Origin: Minisyncoccota bacterium
GTDB taxonomy: Bacteria > Patescibacteriota > Minisyncoccia > Phycocordibacterales > UBA1006
DNA length: 15,709 bases
Assembly (NCBI GenBank): GCA_021129535.1
Contig: JAJOLB010000009.1
Location: forward strand, 1-15,709
Direction: 5' to 3'
The notes below the pieces were generated by a model. That model made no database searches, was not told the origin of the DNA, and was given only the letters and a program-made list of their open reading frames with translations. A program made the position numbers and the translations under genes. Shown here in pieces: positions 1-6,588 of the stretch; positions within the stretch are counted from its first letter, which is position 1, and every line of letters starts with the position of its first letter.

Positions 1-171
1 GTTGTATCCAGCAGCATTCATACATGATTGTAGTTCCATTACTCGAGTTCCTCGTGAACCGTAAGAAATGTTTACTCCCATGTGATCTGAAAGCATTGAT
101 GCAGCATCAGCATTGTTTACCATCCCTAGAGCGGCAAATGCAAGTGTTGCAATAATTGCGATTTTTTTCAT
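1..171 (-). CDS. Secreted peptidoglycan-binding-domain-like protein, N-terminal part
   Basis: The gene reads leftward from an ATG at 171 and runs off the window, so only 57 codons are visible. The protein starts with a classical signal peptide: two lysines, a hydrophobic stretch rich in Ile, Ala and Leu, and an Ala-x-Ala type cleavage region near residues 21-24. After about 15 further residues comes a Gly-Ser-Arg-Gly-Thr-Arg-Val-x-Glu-Leu-Gln-Ser-Cys-Met-x-x-x-Gly-Tyr pattern. This is the first helix of the PG_binding_1 (peptidoglycan-binding) fold. The likely role is an exported cell-wall-associated protein; what follows the domain cannot be seen. No Shine-Dalgarno sequence precedes the ATG. 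The assignment of a secreted protein is firm; the wall-binding domain rests on one short motif. Confidence 0.7.
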   Translation of the reverse strand, partial: MKKIAIIATLAFAALGMVNNADAASMLSDHMGVNISYGSRGTRVMELQSCMNAAGYN

Positions 172-188
172 ATTTTTAATAAGTTTTA

Positions 189-214
189 AAATAAATTTTT
201 ATAAAAATTTATTT
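189..214. repeat. Perfect 26-nt AT-only palindrome upstream of the secreted-protein gene
   Basis: Thirteen bases on each side match exactly with no loop. The element lies 18 nt upstream of the ATG at 171. It could be a regulator site or an RNA hairpin near the 5' end of that transcript. The AT-only composition makes chance formation easier, so function is uncertain. Confidence 0.4.
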
Positions 215-270
215 AATTATTTCCGTGTTTTTTAATAAAATTAATAATTCAGAAATAGTTAAATAAGTTG

Positions 271-585
271 TGTTCGTGCTCGGTCAATTTCGACATGACC
301 TCAATCGCACACAGGTTCTCGTGCGCTACGAGAACCTGCTGTCCACCTACCATCGACGGTAGTGATGAATAAACATCTGTGAACAAAGGCGCATAGCGCT
401 CCAAAACAATAACGAGTGTCATTATCTTGGAATGGTAGGGTTTCCCCTAAACCATGGACGCAATTGTATCACATCATTTAAATGTGGCAAAGCGTCCATA
501 GAACCATTATATTTTGAACAGTCTTTCCTGTAAAGGAAATATGTTCAAGCCAGAGAAATTCCCTGGCTACTGTATATAACGAACA
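271..585 (-). ncRNA. Unassigned structured RNA candidate, about 315 nt
   Basis: There is no open frame of useful length here, but perfect hairpins follow one another inside a 7-bp closing helix (271-277 with 579-585). In forward coordinates the helices are: 282-286/296-300; an 11-bp helix 312-322/328-338; 347-351/358-362; 389-392/396-399; 409-412/422-425 inside 401-404/427-430; 437-440/445-448; 454-461/492-499 with 470-474/482-486 inside; 514-520/542-548 with 524-529/534-539 inside; and 548-553/563-568. Read on the minus strand, the 437-448 hairpin is closed by a GAAA tetraloop, and a TTGACA box lies just upstream, both favouring the minus strand. The size suits RNase P RNA or tmRNA, but I could not find their diagnostic sequences, so the class stays open. 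The GC content is above that of the flanks. Confidence 0.55.
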
Positions 586-608
586 AGTCCGATTAATATT
601 ACAGCAGT

Positions 609-642
609 ATTATATTAACATTGTTTTTAGTGTTTTTGTCAA
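609..642 (-). promoter_or_regulatory. Putative promoter of the structured RNA
   Basis: On the minus strand a perfect TTGACA lies at 642-637. A GTTAAT at 619-614 sits at the ideal 17-nt spacing, and a perfect TATAAT at 614-609 lies 22 nt from the box. Transcription would begin near 602, about 17 nt before the closing helix of the RNA. The -35 box is clear; which -10 is used is not. Confidence 0.45.
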
Positions 643-668
643 ATATCTAGATAGTCTGCTATTTCGAG

Positions 669-705
669 ACTTTGTCATTCCGGGCTCGACCCGGAATGAC
701 AAAGT
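669..705. repeat. REP-like palindrome, 16-bp perfect stem
   Basis: Arms 669-684 and 690-705 are exact inverted copies around the 5-nt loop CTCGA. The core is CATTCCGGG / CCCGGAATG, GC-rich in an AT-rich setting. Palindromes of this CCGGG-loop-CCCGG type are common dispersed REP elements in many bacterial genomes. There is no T-tract, so it is unlikely to be an ordinary terminator. Copy number elsewhere in the genome cannot be judged from this window. Confidence 0.75.
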
Positions 706-763
706 GTATTAAGGAATGACAAGATAAATTAAAGAATGATAATACATGCAAGAATGAAACTAG
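693..763. repeat. Degenerate tandem repeats of about 20 nt continuing the REP arm
   Basis: The unit GGAATGACAAAGTGTATTAA (693-712) is followed by a near copy at 713-732, a shortened copy at 733-750 starting AGAATGATAA, and a partial one at 751-763 starting AGAATGAAAC. Similarity falls with distance from the palindrome, as if the right arm had been serially duplicated and had decayed. Confidence 0.6.
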
Positions 764-782
764 TATGTCCTTTATATAAAAT

Positions 783-812
783 AAAAACTATACATATATA
801 TGTATAGTTTTT
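783..812. repeat. Perfect 30-nt palindrome; terminator and/or operator copy 1
   Basis: Both 15-nt halves match exactly. The centre CTATACATATATATGTATAG is flanked by five A and five T, so on either strand it could form a hairpin followed by a T run. It lies 38 nt past the stop codon of the winged-helix gene and may terminate it. Positions 790-807 are repeated exactly at 1921-1938 in the promoter region on the other side of the same gene, which suggests a protein binding site instead of, or in addition to, a terminator. Confidence 0.7.
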
Positions 813-849
813 CTACAATAGATAAATGTCTTATAACAGTGATTAATTT

Positions 850-1722
850 TTATTTCAGGTTATAGACTGCCCAACGTCTATCACCACGTTTCACCACCTT
901 TTTATTTTTAATAAGTTCCTTTAAATCACGCTGAATAGTTTTTGAACTACAATCCTTAAACAATGAACATACGTCAGTAATTGATGCATCCTTTTTCTGT
1001 TTGAGAATATTTAGAATATTACTATGTCTCTTGTCCTTTAATGATACTTTTAATTCTGTATTTTTTGTTTCAATATAAGGGACACTTTTTTTCAAAATAG
1101 TTTTACTAATCTCTTTGTTATTTAAATTATTTTTTACTATTTTCTTTATAACAATATCGTCCTTTTGATTATCATTTTTTACTTCATTTCTAAAATGGAT
1201 GTTTTCTGAATTTTTATCTACATATAAATCTTCAGTCTCTTTATTGTTTTTTGAAAATAAATCTGATAAAGATACTGATGTTTTATGAATCAAAGAATCT
1301 TTATTATTTCCACTTATAGTATTTTTCTGAGCATGGATTAAATCTTGTAAAGCATGAACCTCTTGCAACAAAACAGTATAGTTCATATGAGAGACAAGCT
1401 CTGTTTGATATGCAATATCTAAATATGACAATAATTCATATAAGGTATGATGTGCATTTTTCAAGGACACACTATCCTCACCCAAACGGGAACTATCCAA
1501 TAATAACTCCATTGCAGATAAAGCCTTCACCCTAATCATTGAACCTAATGTATCTGTCTCTGATATCAAATGAGTAACAAGGTATACTGCCTTTACTATT
1601 TTTTGCGACTTATCAGCGATTGTCCTTGAAATTGTTTCAGGGACATTCACTGATATATAAGATATATCTTTATTGGCAGTATTGGCAACAGATTTATTTT
1701 TTGTGTCTTTAGATGTATTCAT
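850..1722 (-). CDS. DeoR-like winged-helix DNA-binding protein of unknown target
   Basis: The protein has 290 residues. Residues about 30-140 form a helical domain of unknown type that I do not recognise. Residues about 140-220 are a low-complexity Lys/Asn/Asp-rich linker. Residues about 228-290 are a winged-helix domain of the DeoR/HTH_11 type: a first helix with I-L-x-x-L-K-Q-K, then the helix-turn-helix (S-I-T-D-V ... S-S-K-T-I-Q-R-D-L-K-E-L), then a wing with Lys-Arg-Gly-Asp-Arg-Arg. The sugar-phosphate-binding domain of true DeoR regulators is absent. The gene is divergent from ftsK. It has the best consensus promoter in the window (TTGACA-16-TATAAT) and, unusually here, an AGGA sequence 7 nt before the ATG at 1722. 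Copies of one palindrome lie on both sides of it. Autoregulation and control of ftsK are plausible inferences; the DNA-binding domain is the firm part. Confidence 0.75.
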   Translation of the reverse strand: MNTSKDTKNKSVANTANKDISYISVNVPETISRTIADKSQKIVKAVYLVTHLISETDTLGSMIRVKALSAMELLLDSSRLGEDSVSLKNAHHTLYELLSYLDIAYQTELVSHMNYTVLLQEVHALQDLIHAQKNTISGNNKDSLIHKTSVSLSDLFSKNNKETEDLYVDKNSENIHFRNEVKNDNQKDDIVIKKIVKNNLNNKEISKTILKKSVPYIETKNTELKVSLKDKRHSNILNILKQKKDASITDVCSLFKDCSSKTIQRDLKELIKNKKVVKRGDRRWAVYNLK

Positions 1723-1757
1723 GGTAGTTTCCTAATTTGTCCTTTAATGTAGTTTTG

Positions 1758-1785
1758 ATTATAGATATATATAGAATTATGTCAA
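1758..1785 (-). promoter_or_regulatory. Consensus sigma-70 promoter of the winged-helix gene
   Basis: On the minus strand a perfect TTGACA (1785-1780) is followed after 16 nt by a perfect TATAAT (1763-1758). The predicted start is near 1751, giving a leader of about 29 nt with an AGGA ribosome-binding sequence. This is the only full-consensus promoter I see upstream of a protein gene here, implying strong basal transcription that may need repression. Confidence 0.8.
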
Positions 1786-1920
1786 ATATTTGTCTTTAAT
1801 ATTTATAGTAAATAATGTAAAAGACATGTCATTTCTTTACACAGTTAAAACCTCTATTCATCTATTATCACAAATGAATATGTCTCAAAGCTATATACTC
1901 ATAAACCACAAAAACAGAGC

Positions 1921-1938
1921 ATACATATATATGTATAG
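1921..1938. promoter_or_regulatory. Putative operator: 18-nt sequence repeated from 790-807
   Basis: ATACATATATATGTATAG occurs exactly at both places; its first 16 nt are a perfect palindrome. Here it lacks the A/T flanks of the other copy, so it is not a terminator. It covers the place where a -35 box for the ftsK -10 element (1954-1959) would lie, which fits an operator site. That the adjacent winged-helix protein binds it is inference. Confidence 0.5.
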
Positions 1939-1950
1939 AAAAAATGAGTA

Positions 1951-1959
1951 TGATACAAT
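1951..1959 (+). promoter_or_regulatory. Extended -10 element of ftsK (TGATACAAT)
   Basis: TG-A-TACAAT is an extended -10 motif. Its predicted start near 1966 leaves a leader of about 15 nt with no Shine-Dalgarno sequence. No good -35 exists; that position is occupied by the palindrome. The same 10 bases TGATACAATA recur before the antiporter gene at 13027. Confidence 0.5.
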
Positions 1960-1980
1960 ATATTTATAAACGATATTATT

Positions 1981-4242
1981 ATGACAAAACGAAAAACAAA
2001 AAAAACTAAGACTAAAACTCAGTCAAAAACTACACCAAGCTTATTCCTTCAATCTCTTATACCTCGAAACAAAAAGGTAAAGATTGTTCTTTATTTTATA
2101 TTAGCAATATTTTTCATAATGGCAGCTATTGGAATAGCTGGTAAGATTGGAGATTTTCTACACAATAGAATTATTTATGGAACCTTAGGATATGGATTTT
2201 TTATTATTCCCTTGATTTTCATTTTTGCAGTGTGGAGATTAGGTAAAGACATTGATGTAAAAATTCGCGACAATATATCAATTATTGCTATGTCTGTATC
2301 CTTGATTTCCCTATTACATATTTTCTTTTCAACTGAAAAGGTAAAAGCTGGAGGAGGATTAGGAGAACTCGTTGGAAATATGTTTATGTCTGGTTTTGAT
2401 ATCTATTTTTCATCATTTCTCTTTTTTGGGATATTGGTAATAGGTGCATTACTTGTATTTGATCCACATATGAACTTGTATAAAAATGCAAAAAATAATT
2501 TCAACAAAGGTCGAGAGTCCCGTGCATCAGAATCAGATGCTGATGCAAAATTACAGGCAACCGTTGATAAAGCCCTTGAAAAGGATAAACAATCTAAAAA
2601 CGAAATAATCGATAAAGACGAACGAAAGGACCTAACAAAAGAATCAAAAAAATTTTCAATTCCAAACATTACCAAAAAGAAAAAAACTAAAAAAGACGAG
2701 GAAGATTTTTCTATGGCAAATGTTCAAGGGGTCTTTGCATCAACCTATCAAATACCACCATTATCCCTATTAGGTACATCTGGTGGAAAACCTGTAACAG
2801 GTGACATCAAGGCAAATGCAAATCTTATTCAAAGAACTCTCATGAATTTTGGAATTGCAGTTGAAATGGATGAAATATCTGTTGGACCAACCGTTACCCG
2901 ATACGCAATGAAACCAGCCCAAGGAGTACGACTTGCTCGTATTGCAGGTTTACAAAACGAACTGGCATTATCATTAGCCGCCAAATCAATTCGTATAGAG
3001 GCTCCAATTCCTGGACGGTCACTTGTTGGAATAGAAGTTCCAAATAAAACAGCATCATCTATTGCATTAGGAAGCATCCTTTCCGAAGATGAATATAAAA
3101 AATCAGACAAACCATTATTAGTTTCATTAGGAAAAGGAGTATCTGGGAAAACCCATTTTGCCAATCTTGCAAAAATGCCACATGCATTGATTGCTGGAGC
3201 AACAGGTTCTGGTAAATCAGTAACCATTCATAATATTATTATGTCATTGCTCTATAAAAATGGACCTGACATGTTGCGGTTTATTATGATTGACCCAAAA
3301 CGTGTTGAGCTGACATTATATAAAAAAATCCCTCACCTATTAACACCTGTTATTACAGACCCTAAAAAAGCAGTTCTAGCATTAAAATGGGCAGTAAAAG
3401 AAATGGAGCGACGTTACGATTTACTACAAAAATATGCAGTACGTGATATTGATTCATATCACAAAACTATTGTAGCACCAAAATACAAGGGATTAAGCAC
3501 AGAAGAAATTGAAGAAAAGGCAGGTGAATTACCTGAAAAAATGCCCTATATTGTGGTTATTATTGACGAGCTCTCAGATATCATGAGTAGCTATCCACGA
3601 GAATTAGAAGCCGCAATTGTACGATTGGCACAAATGTCGCGTGCGGTTGGAATTCATTTATTGCTCGCAACACAGCGACCGTCAGTAAATGTTATTACTG
3701 GATTGATCAAGGCAAACGTTCCATCACGATTAGCCTTAAAGGTTGCATCGCAAATTGATTCACGAACTATTCTTGATGGACGTGGAGCCGAGAAACTCCT
3801 TGGAAAAGGAGATATGCTCTACAAAGGAGAAGGACACAACGAAGCCATTCGAGTACAATGCCCATATATATCAGAAGACGAGGTAAAAGCAGTAGTTAAA
3901 TTCATCCAGAAAAATTACAAATTTGAACTGACTGATGAAATTGATATTCCTGATGAAAACCTAAATGAAGGGTCAGGTGATGTTGAAAAGAAAAATAGTA
4001 CTGACACAGACCCATTATATGAAGACGCAAAACAAATCGTAATTGCCGCAAGGAAAGCATCCACATCATATCTACAACGTCGATTATCAATTGGATACTC
4101 GCGTGCAGCACGAATTATCGACATACTAGAAGATAATGGAGTTATTGGTTCTGCAAATGGATCAAAACCACGTGAAGTCTACGAGCAAGTAGCTAGCGAC
4201 GGAGATAATGATGAAGCAGAAAGTGACGAAAATCATGTTTAA
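1981..4242 (+). CDS. ftsK: DNA translocase FtsK
   Basis: FtsK pumps DNA through the closing division septum and aligns the chromosome termini for dimer resolution. The 753-residue protein begins with a Lys/Thr-rich cytoplasmic tail. Four membrane segments follow (about residues 35-54, 66-85, 99-116, 141-160), then a Lys-rich linker (about 165-240). The alpha/beta motor has Walker A G-A-T-G-S-G-K-S near 406-413 and Walker B I-V-V-I-I-D-E-L near 523-530. The last 75 residues hold the gamma winged helix with the Y-L-Q-R-R-L-x-I-G-Y-x-R-A pattern that reads KOPS sites. The linker is far shorter than in E. coli (whole protein there about 1330 residues), closer to SpoIIIE. It is the first gene of a forward cluster with a small membrane protein (overlapping its 3' end) and recA. 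Confidence 0.95.
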   Translation: MTKRKTKKTKTKTQSKTTPSLFLQSLIPRNKKVKIVLYFILAIFFIMAAIGIAGKIGDFLHNRIIYGTLGYGFFIIPLIFIFAVWRLGKDIDVKIRDNISIIAMSVSLISLLHIFFSTEKVKAGGGLGELVGNMFMSGFDIYFSSFLFFGILVIGALLVFDPHMNLYKNAKNNFNKGRESRASESDADAKLQATVDKALEKDKQSKNEIIDKDERKDLTKESKKFSIPNITKKKKTKKDEEDFSMANVQGVFASTYQIPPLSLLGTSGGKPVTGDIKANANLIQRTLMNFGIAVEMDEISVGPTVTRYAMKPAQGVRLARIAGLQNELALSLAAKSIRIEAPIPGRSLVGIEVPNKTASSIALGSILSEDEYKKSDKPLLVSLGKGVSGKTHFANLAKMPHALIAGATGSGKSVTIHNIIMSLLYKNGPDMLRFIMIDPKRVELTLYKKIPHLLTPVITDPKKAVLALKWAVKEMERRYDLLQKYAVRDIDSYHKTIVAPKYKGLSTEEIEEKAGELPEKMPYIVVIIDELSDIMSSYPRELEAAIVRLAQMSRAVGIHLLLATQRPSVNVITGLIKANVPSRLALKVASQIDSRTILDGRGAEKLLGKGDMLYKGEGHNEAIRVQCPYISEDEVKAVVKFIQKNYKFELTDEIDIPDENLNEGSGDVEKKNSTDTDPLYEDAKQIVIAARKASTSYLQRRLSIGYSRAARIIDILEDNGVIGSANGSKPREVYEQVASDGDNDEAESDENHV

Positions 4243-4669
4243 CAACAAAAGAAAAATTATCATTAATGCAGTAGGGGTTATATTCTTTATTGGAATACTG
4301 AGCTTTACATATTTTAGATACTCACGATATAAAGTTGGACCTGAAATAGTTTCTATAAATATAGAAAAATTTATGAACGTCGACGAGCCTTCCCTTTCTA
4401 TTAAAGGTGAACTTAAAAATACACAGTCAATAGACATAAACAACAGAGATATTATTTTACAAGATAAAAAAACATTTCATGAGATTCTTGTATTTAGTCC
4501 TGGTACTAATATAATAGATATAGGATTAAAAGATGCGTTTGGAAAAGTAAGATCCTATTCATATAATATATTTTATAAAACAGAAACTACTAAACACCCA
4601 AAAACATTAGGAGAAGCAAAAGATTTAGTAAATCAAAATGAAATTGAAGAAGAATTATTACAAGAATAA
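4235..4669 (+). CDS. Single-pass membrane protein with an Ig-like extracytoplasmic domain
   Basis: The preferred ATG at 4235 overlaps the end of ftsK by 8 nt and gives 144 residues. An in-frame ATG at 4208 would add nine polar residues and cannot be excluded. The protein has a short basic N-terminus and one membrane helix (about residues 8-26). About 80 residues with alternating beta-strand character follow (V-S-I-N ... L-S-I-K-G-E-L-K-N ... F-S-P-G-T-N-I-I-D-I-G-L-K-D-A-F-G-K), which resembles bacterial Ig-like or glucodextranase-type beta-sandwich repeats. The tail is acidic. The topology suggests an anchor with the domain outside. Position between ftsK and recA implies co-transcription, but no function can be named. 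It has no Shine-Dalgarno sequence; translation may be coupled to ftsK. Confidence 0.75.
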   Translation: MFNNKRKIIINAVGVIFFIGILSFTYFRYSRYKVGPEIVSINIEKFMNVDEPSLSIKGELKNTQSIDINNRDIILQDKKTFHEILVFSPGTNIIDIGLKDAFGKVRSYSYNIFYKTETTKHPKTLGEAKDLVNQNEIEEELLQE

Positions 4670-4689
4670 ATACAACAGTAACTAATAAC

Positions 4690-5793
4690 ATGGCAAAGAA
4701 AAAAGAAACCGATAAAATCAAAACAAAAGAGGTCAAAGCACCAAAAGCTAAAAAACTTACAGACAAACAAAAAGCAGCAGAAAAATCAGCTGAACAATTA
4801 CAGTCAACGATGGATATGATTCAAACAAAGTTTGGAGAAGGTGCCATTATTAATCTTGGTGCTGCGCCAAAACAAAACATTGACGTTATCCCAACAGGTT
4901 CAATTGGATTAAATGCAGCATTAGGTACAGGTGGCGTTCCACGAGGGCGAATCGTTGAAATTTATGGACCAGAAGCCTCAGGGAAAACGACATTGACTTT
5001 ACACATCATTGCAGAATCACAAAAGGCTGGCGGTGTCTGTGCGTTTATTGATGCAGAGCATGCTCTGGACCCATTGTATGCAAAAAATATTGGTGTACAT
5101 ACAGAAAATCTATTATTATCACAACCCGATAATGGGGAGCAAGCACTTGATATTGTTGATGCATTAGTACGTTCTGGGAATGTTGACTTAATTGTTATTG
5201 ATTCAGTTGCAGCATTAACACCAAAGGATGAAATTGAAGGAGACATGGGTGCATACCATGTTGGAAAACAGGCACGATTGATGTCACAAGCATTGCGGAA
5301 ATTGACGGCAGTTGTAGCGAAATCAAAAACAACCGTTATTTTCATTAACCAAATTCGAATGAAAATAGGAGTAATATTCGGTTCACCAGAGGTTACACCA
5401 GGTGGAAAGGCTCTGAAGTTTTATTCATCAGTACGGTTAGACATTCGACGAATTGCCCAAATTAAAAAAGGAGACGAAGTCGTAGGCTCACGAACACGTG
5501 TAAAGGTGGCAAAGAACAAGATAGCTGCCCCATTCCGAAAAACTGAATTTGATATTATCTACGGAGAAGGAATCTCAAAAATGGGTGAATTATTGGCATT
5601 AGGTGAAAAATATGGATTCATTAAAAAGGCAGGAGCTTCGTACACATACTTACCATCAGAGGGTGCGAAACTACCTGATGATTTCAAACTAGGTCGTGGA
5701 TATGACGCAGCACGAAAAAGACTTGCTGTTGAAACAAAAATAATGAAGCAGTTAGAAGGTGAAGTTATGAAAGCATTAAAAGAAGACATCTAG
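4690..5793 (+). CDS. recA: Recombinase RecA
   Basis: RecA polymerises on single-stranded DNA and drives homologous pairing and strand exchange. The 367-residue protein has Walker A G-P-E-A-S-G-K-T-T near residues 93-101, the adjacent E-A-x-H-A-L-D-P catalytic region, Walker B L-I-V-I-D-S-V-A-A-L near 170, and loop L2 with F-I-N-Q-I-R-M-K-I-G-V. No intein is present. Two features stand out. An N-terminal Lys-rich extension of about 35 residues precedes the usual polymerisation helix (Q-S-T-M-D-M-I-Q-T-K-F-G). The C-terminus stops at L-K-E-D-I without the long acidic tail that restrains many RecA proteins. It starts 20 nt after the membrane-protein gene with no obvious promoter between, so it probably shares the ftsK transcript. 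No LexA-type box was recognised. Confidence 0.97.
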   Translation: MAKKKETDKIKTKEVKAPKAKKLTDKQKAAEKSAEQLQSTMDMIQTKFGEGAIINLGAAPKQNIDVIPTGSIGLNAALGTGGVPRGRIVEIYGPEASGKTTLTLHIIAESQKAGGVCAFIDAEHALDPLYAKNIGVHTENLLLSQPDNGEQALDIVDALVRSGNVDLIVIDSVAALTPKDEIEGDMGAYHVGKQARLMSQALRKLTAVVAKSKTTVIFINQIRMKIGVIFGSPEVTPGGKALKFYSSVRLDIRRIAQIKKGDEVVGSRTRVKVAKNKIAAPFRKTEFDIIYGEGISKMGELLALGEKYGFIKKAGASYTYLPSEGAKLPDDFKLGRGYDAARKRLAVETKIMKQLEGEVMKALKEDI

Positions 5794-5801
5794 TCTTTTT
5801 T
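5779..5801 (+). terminator. Intrinsic terminator of recA
   Basis: A 9-bp stem (5779-5787 with 5793-5801, one G-U pair) ends in a run of six T. The recA stop codon TAG (5791-5793) lies in the loop and the edge of the stem. The rnhA promoter follows immediately. Confidence 0.65.
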
Positions 5802-5802
5802 G

Positions 5803-5830
5803 TTTGCAGTTTTTTTGTCTATGATAGTAT
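5803..5830 (+). promoter_or_regulatory. rnhA promoter, predicted leaderless
   Basis: TTTGCA (5803-5808) lies 16 nt before TAGTAT (5825-5830), which is preceded by TG at the extended -10 position. The -10 ends 7 nt before the ATG at 5837, so transcription should start at or next to the start codon. Confidence 0.6.
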
Positions 5831-5836
5831 TAAAAT

Positions 5837-6574
5837 ATGAATAAAGAAATTTTAGAAAAATCTCTGGTTGCATTTACTGATGGTTCATCCCTAGGCAATC
5901 CAGGACCTGGTGGTTGGGGTGCTGTTTTAGTTTCGCCACGTATGGAGGAAATTATAGAGCTTGGTGGCATGAAACCACAAACAACCAATAATGAGATGGA
6001 ATTGAGTGCTATTGTGGCAGTACTCAGCCATGCAGTAAACAACACAGAACCATTACATATCTTTACTGATTCACAGTATGCAATAAATGGAATTACTAAA
6101 TGGATTAATGGATGGAAACAAAACGGTTGGAAAACAAAAAATGGTGACCCTGTAAAAAATATGTTTTATTTTAAAACTATGGATGAATTGATTAGGGAAC
6201 GTGGTACTAATACAGTCCATTTTCACCATGTGTCGGCACACGTTGGAATACCAGGAAACGAACGTGTTGATGACATTGCACGTTGGTTCGCCGAAGGGCA
6301 AGACGTATCATTGTATCGTGGAAACATGGCAGACTATGATATTAAAAATATTTTATCATTTGAATATAATGCAGAGGAAAAACAAAAACGTAGTGGAAAA
6401 GGGAAATCTGCCTATTCGTATCTATCCTTGATTGATGGAGAATTACAAAAACATACAACATGGACAGAATGCGAGGCTCGTGTCTCGGGTAAAAAAGCAA
6501 AATTTAAAAAAGCTCTAAATGCAGAACACGAACAGGAAATTTTAGAAGATTGGGGATTAAAAAAAGAAGACTAA
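5837..6574 (+). CDS. rnhA: Ribonuclease HI with a C-terminal extension
   Basis: RNase HI cleaves RNA in RNA-DNA hybrids, removing primers and R-loops. The catalytic set is complete: Asp15 (T-D-G-S-S), Glu55 (N-N-E-M-E-L), Asp78 (F-T-D-S-Q-Y-A) and Asp145 (N-E-R-V-D-D), with the conserved His135 in H-V-S-A-H-V-G. The family normally ends near residue 155. Here about 90 more residues follow: a linker, then a compact block near 190-240 with S-Y-L-S-L-I-D-G-E, W-T-E-C-E-A-R-V-S-G-K-K-A-K-F-K-K and I-L-E-D-W-G-L. This block recalls the A-R-V-x-G-x-x-x-A-K-F-K-K motif of viroplasmin-like nucleic-acid-binding segments, which in other RNases H sit at the N-terminus; that comparison is from memory. 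The gene has its own promoter, no leader, and converges on pgk with overlapping stop codons. Confidence 0.93.
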   Translation: MNKEILEKSLVAFTDGSSLGNPGPGGWGAVLVSPRMEEIIELGGMKPQTTNNEMELSAIVAVLSHAVNNTEPLHIFTDSQYAINGITKWINGWKQNGWKTKNGDPVKNMFYFKTMDELIRERGTNTVHFHHVSAHVGIPGNERVDDIARWFAEGQDVSLYRGNMADYDIKNILSFEYNAEEKQKRSGKGKSAYSYLSLIDGELQKHTTWTECEARVSGKKAKFKKALNAEHEQEILEDWGLKKED

Positions 6575-6588
6575 TTGTCTTCTTTTTT
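6560..6588. terminator. Bidirectional terminator shared by rnhA and pgk
   Basis: A 12-bp stem (6560-6571 with 6577-6588) encloses the 5-nt loop TAATT. A and T runs on the two arms make it functional on both strands. The rnhA stop TAA (6572-6574) and the pgk stop TAG (6573-6571 on minus) overlap at the loop, so one 29-nt element ends translation and transcription of both genes. Confidence 0.8.

Noticed and set aside
271..585. RNase P RNA, tmRNA or SRP RNA
   Set aside because: The size suits the first two, and AGGAAAG and GGGGAAACCC fragments are suggestive. But I could not place the P4 strands of RNase P, a tRNA-like end with a tag frame for tmRNA, or the SRP tetraloop region, so I left it unassigned.
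2829..3227. Minus-strand open frame of 132 codons inside ftsK
   Set aside because: It is fully antisense to the FtsK motor domain and has no promoter or family resemblance.
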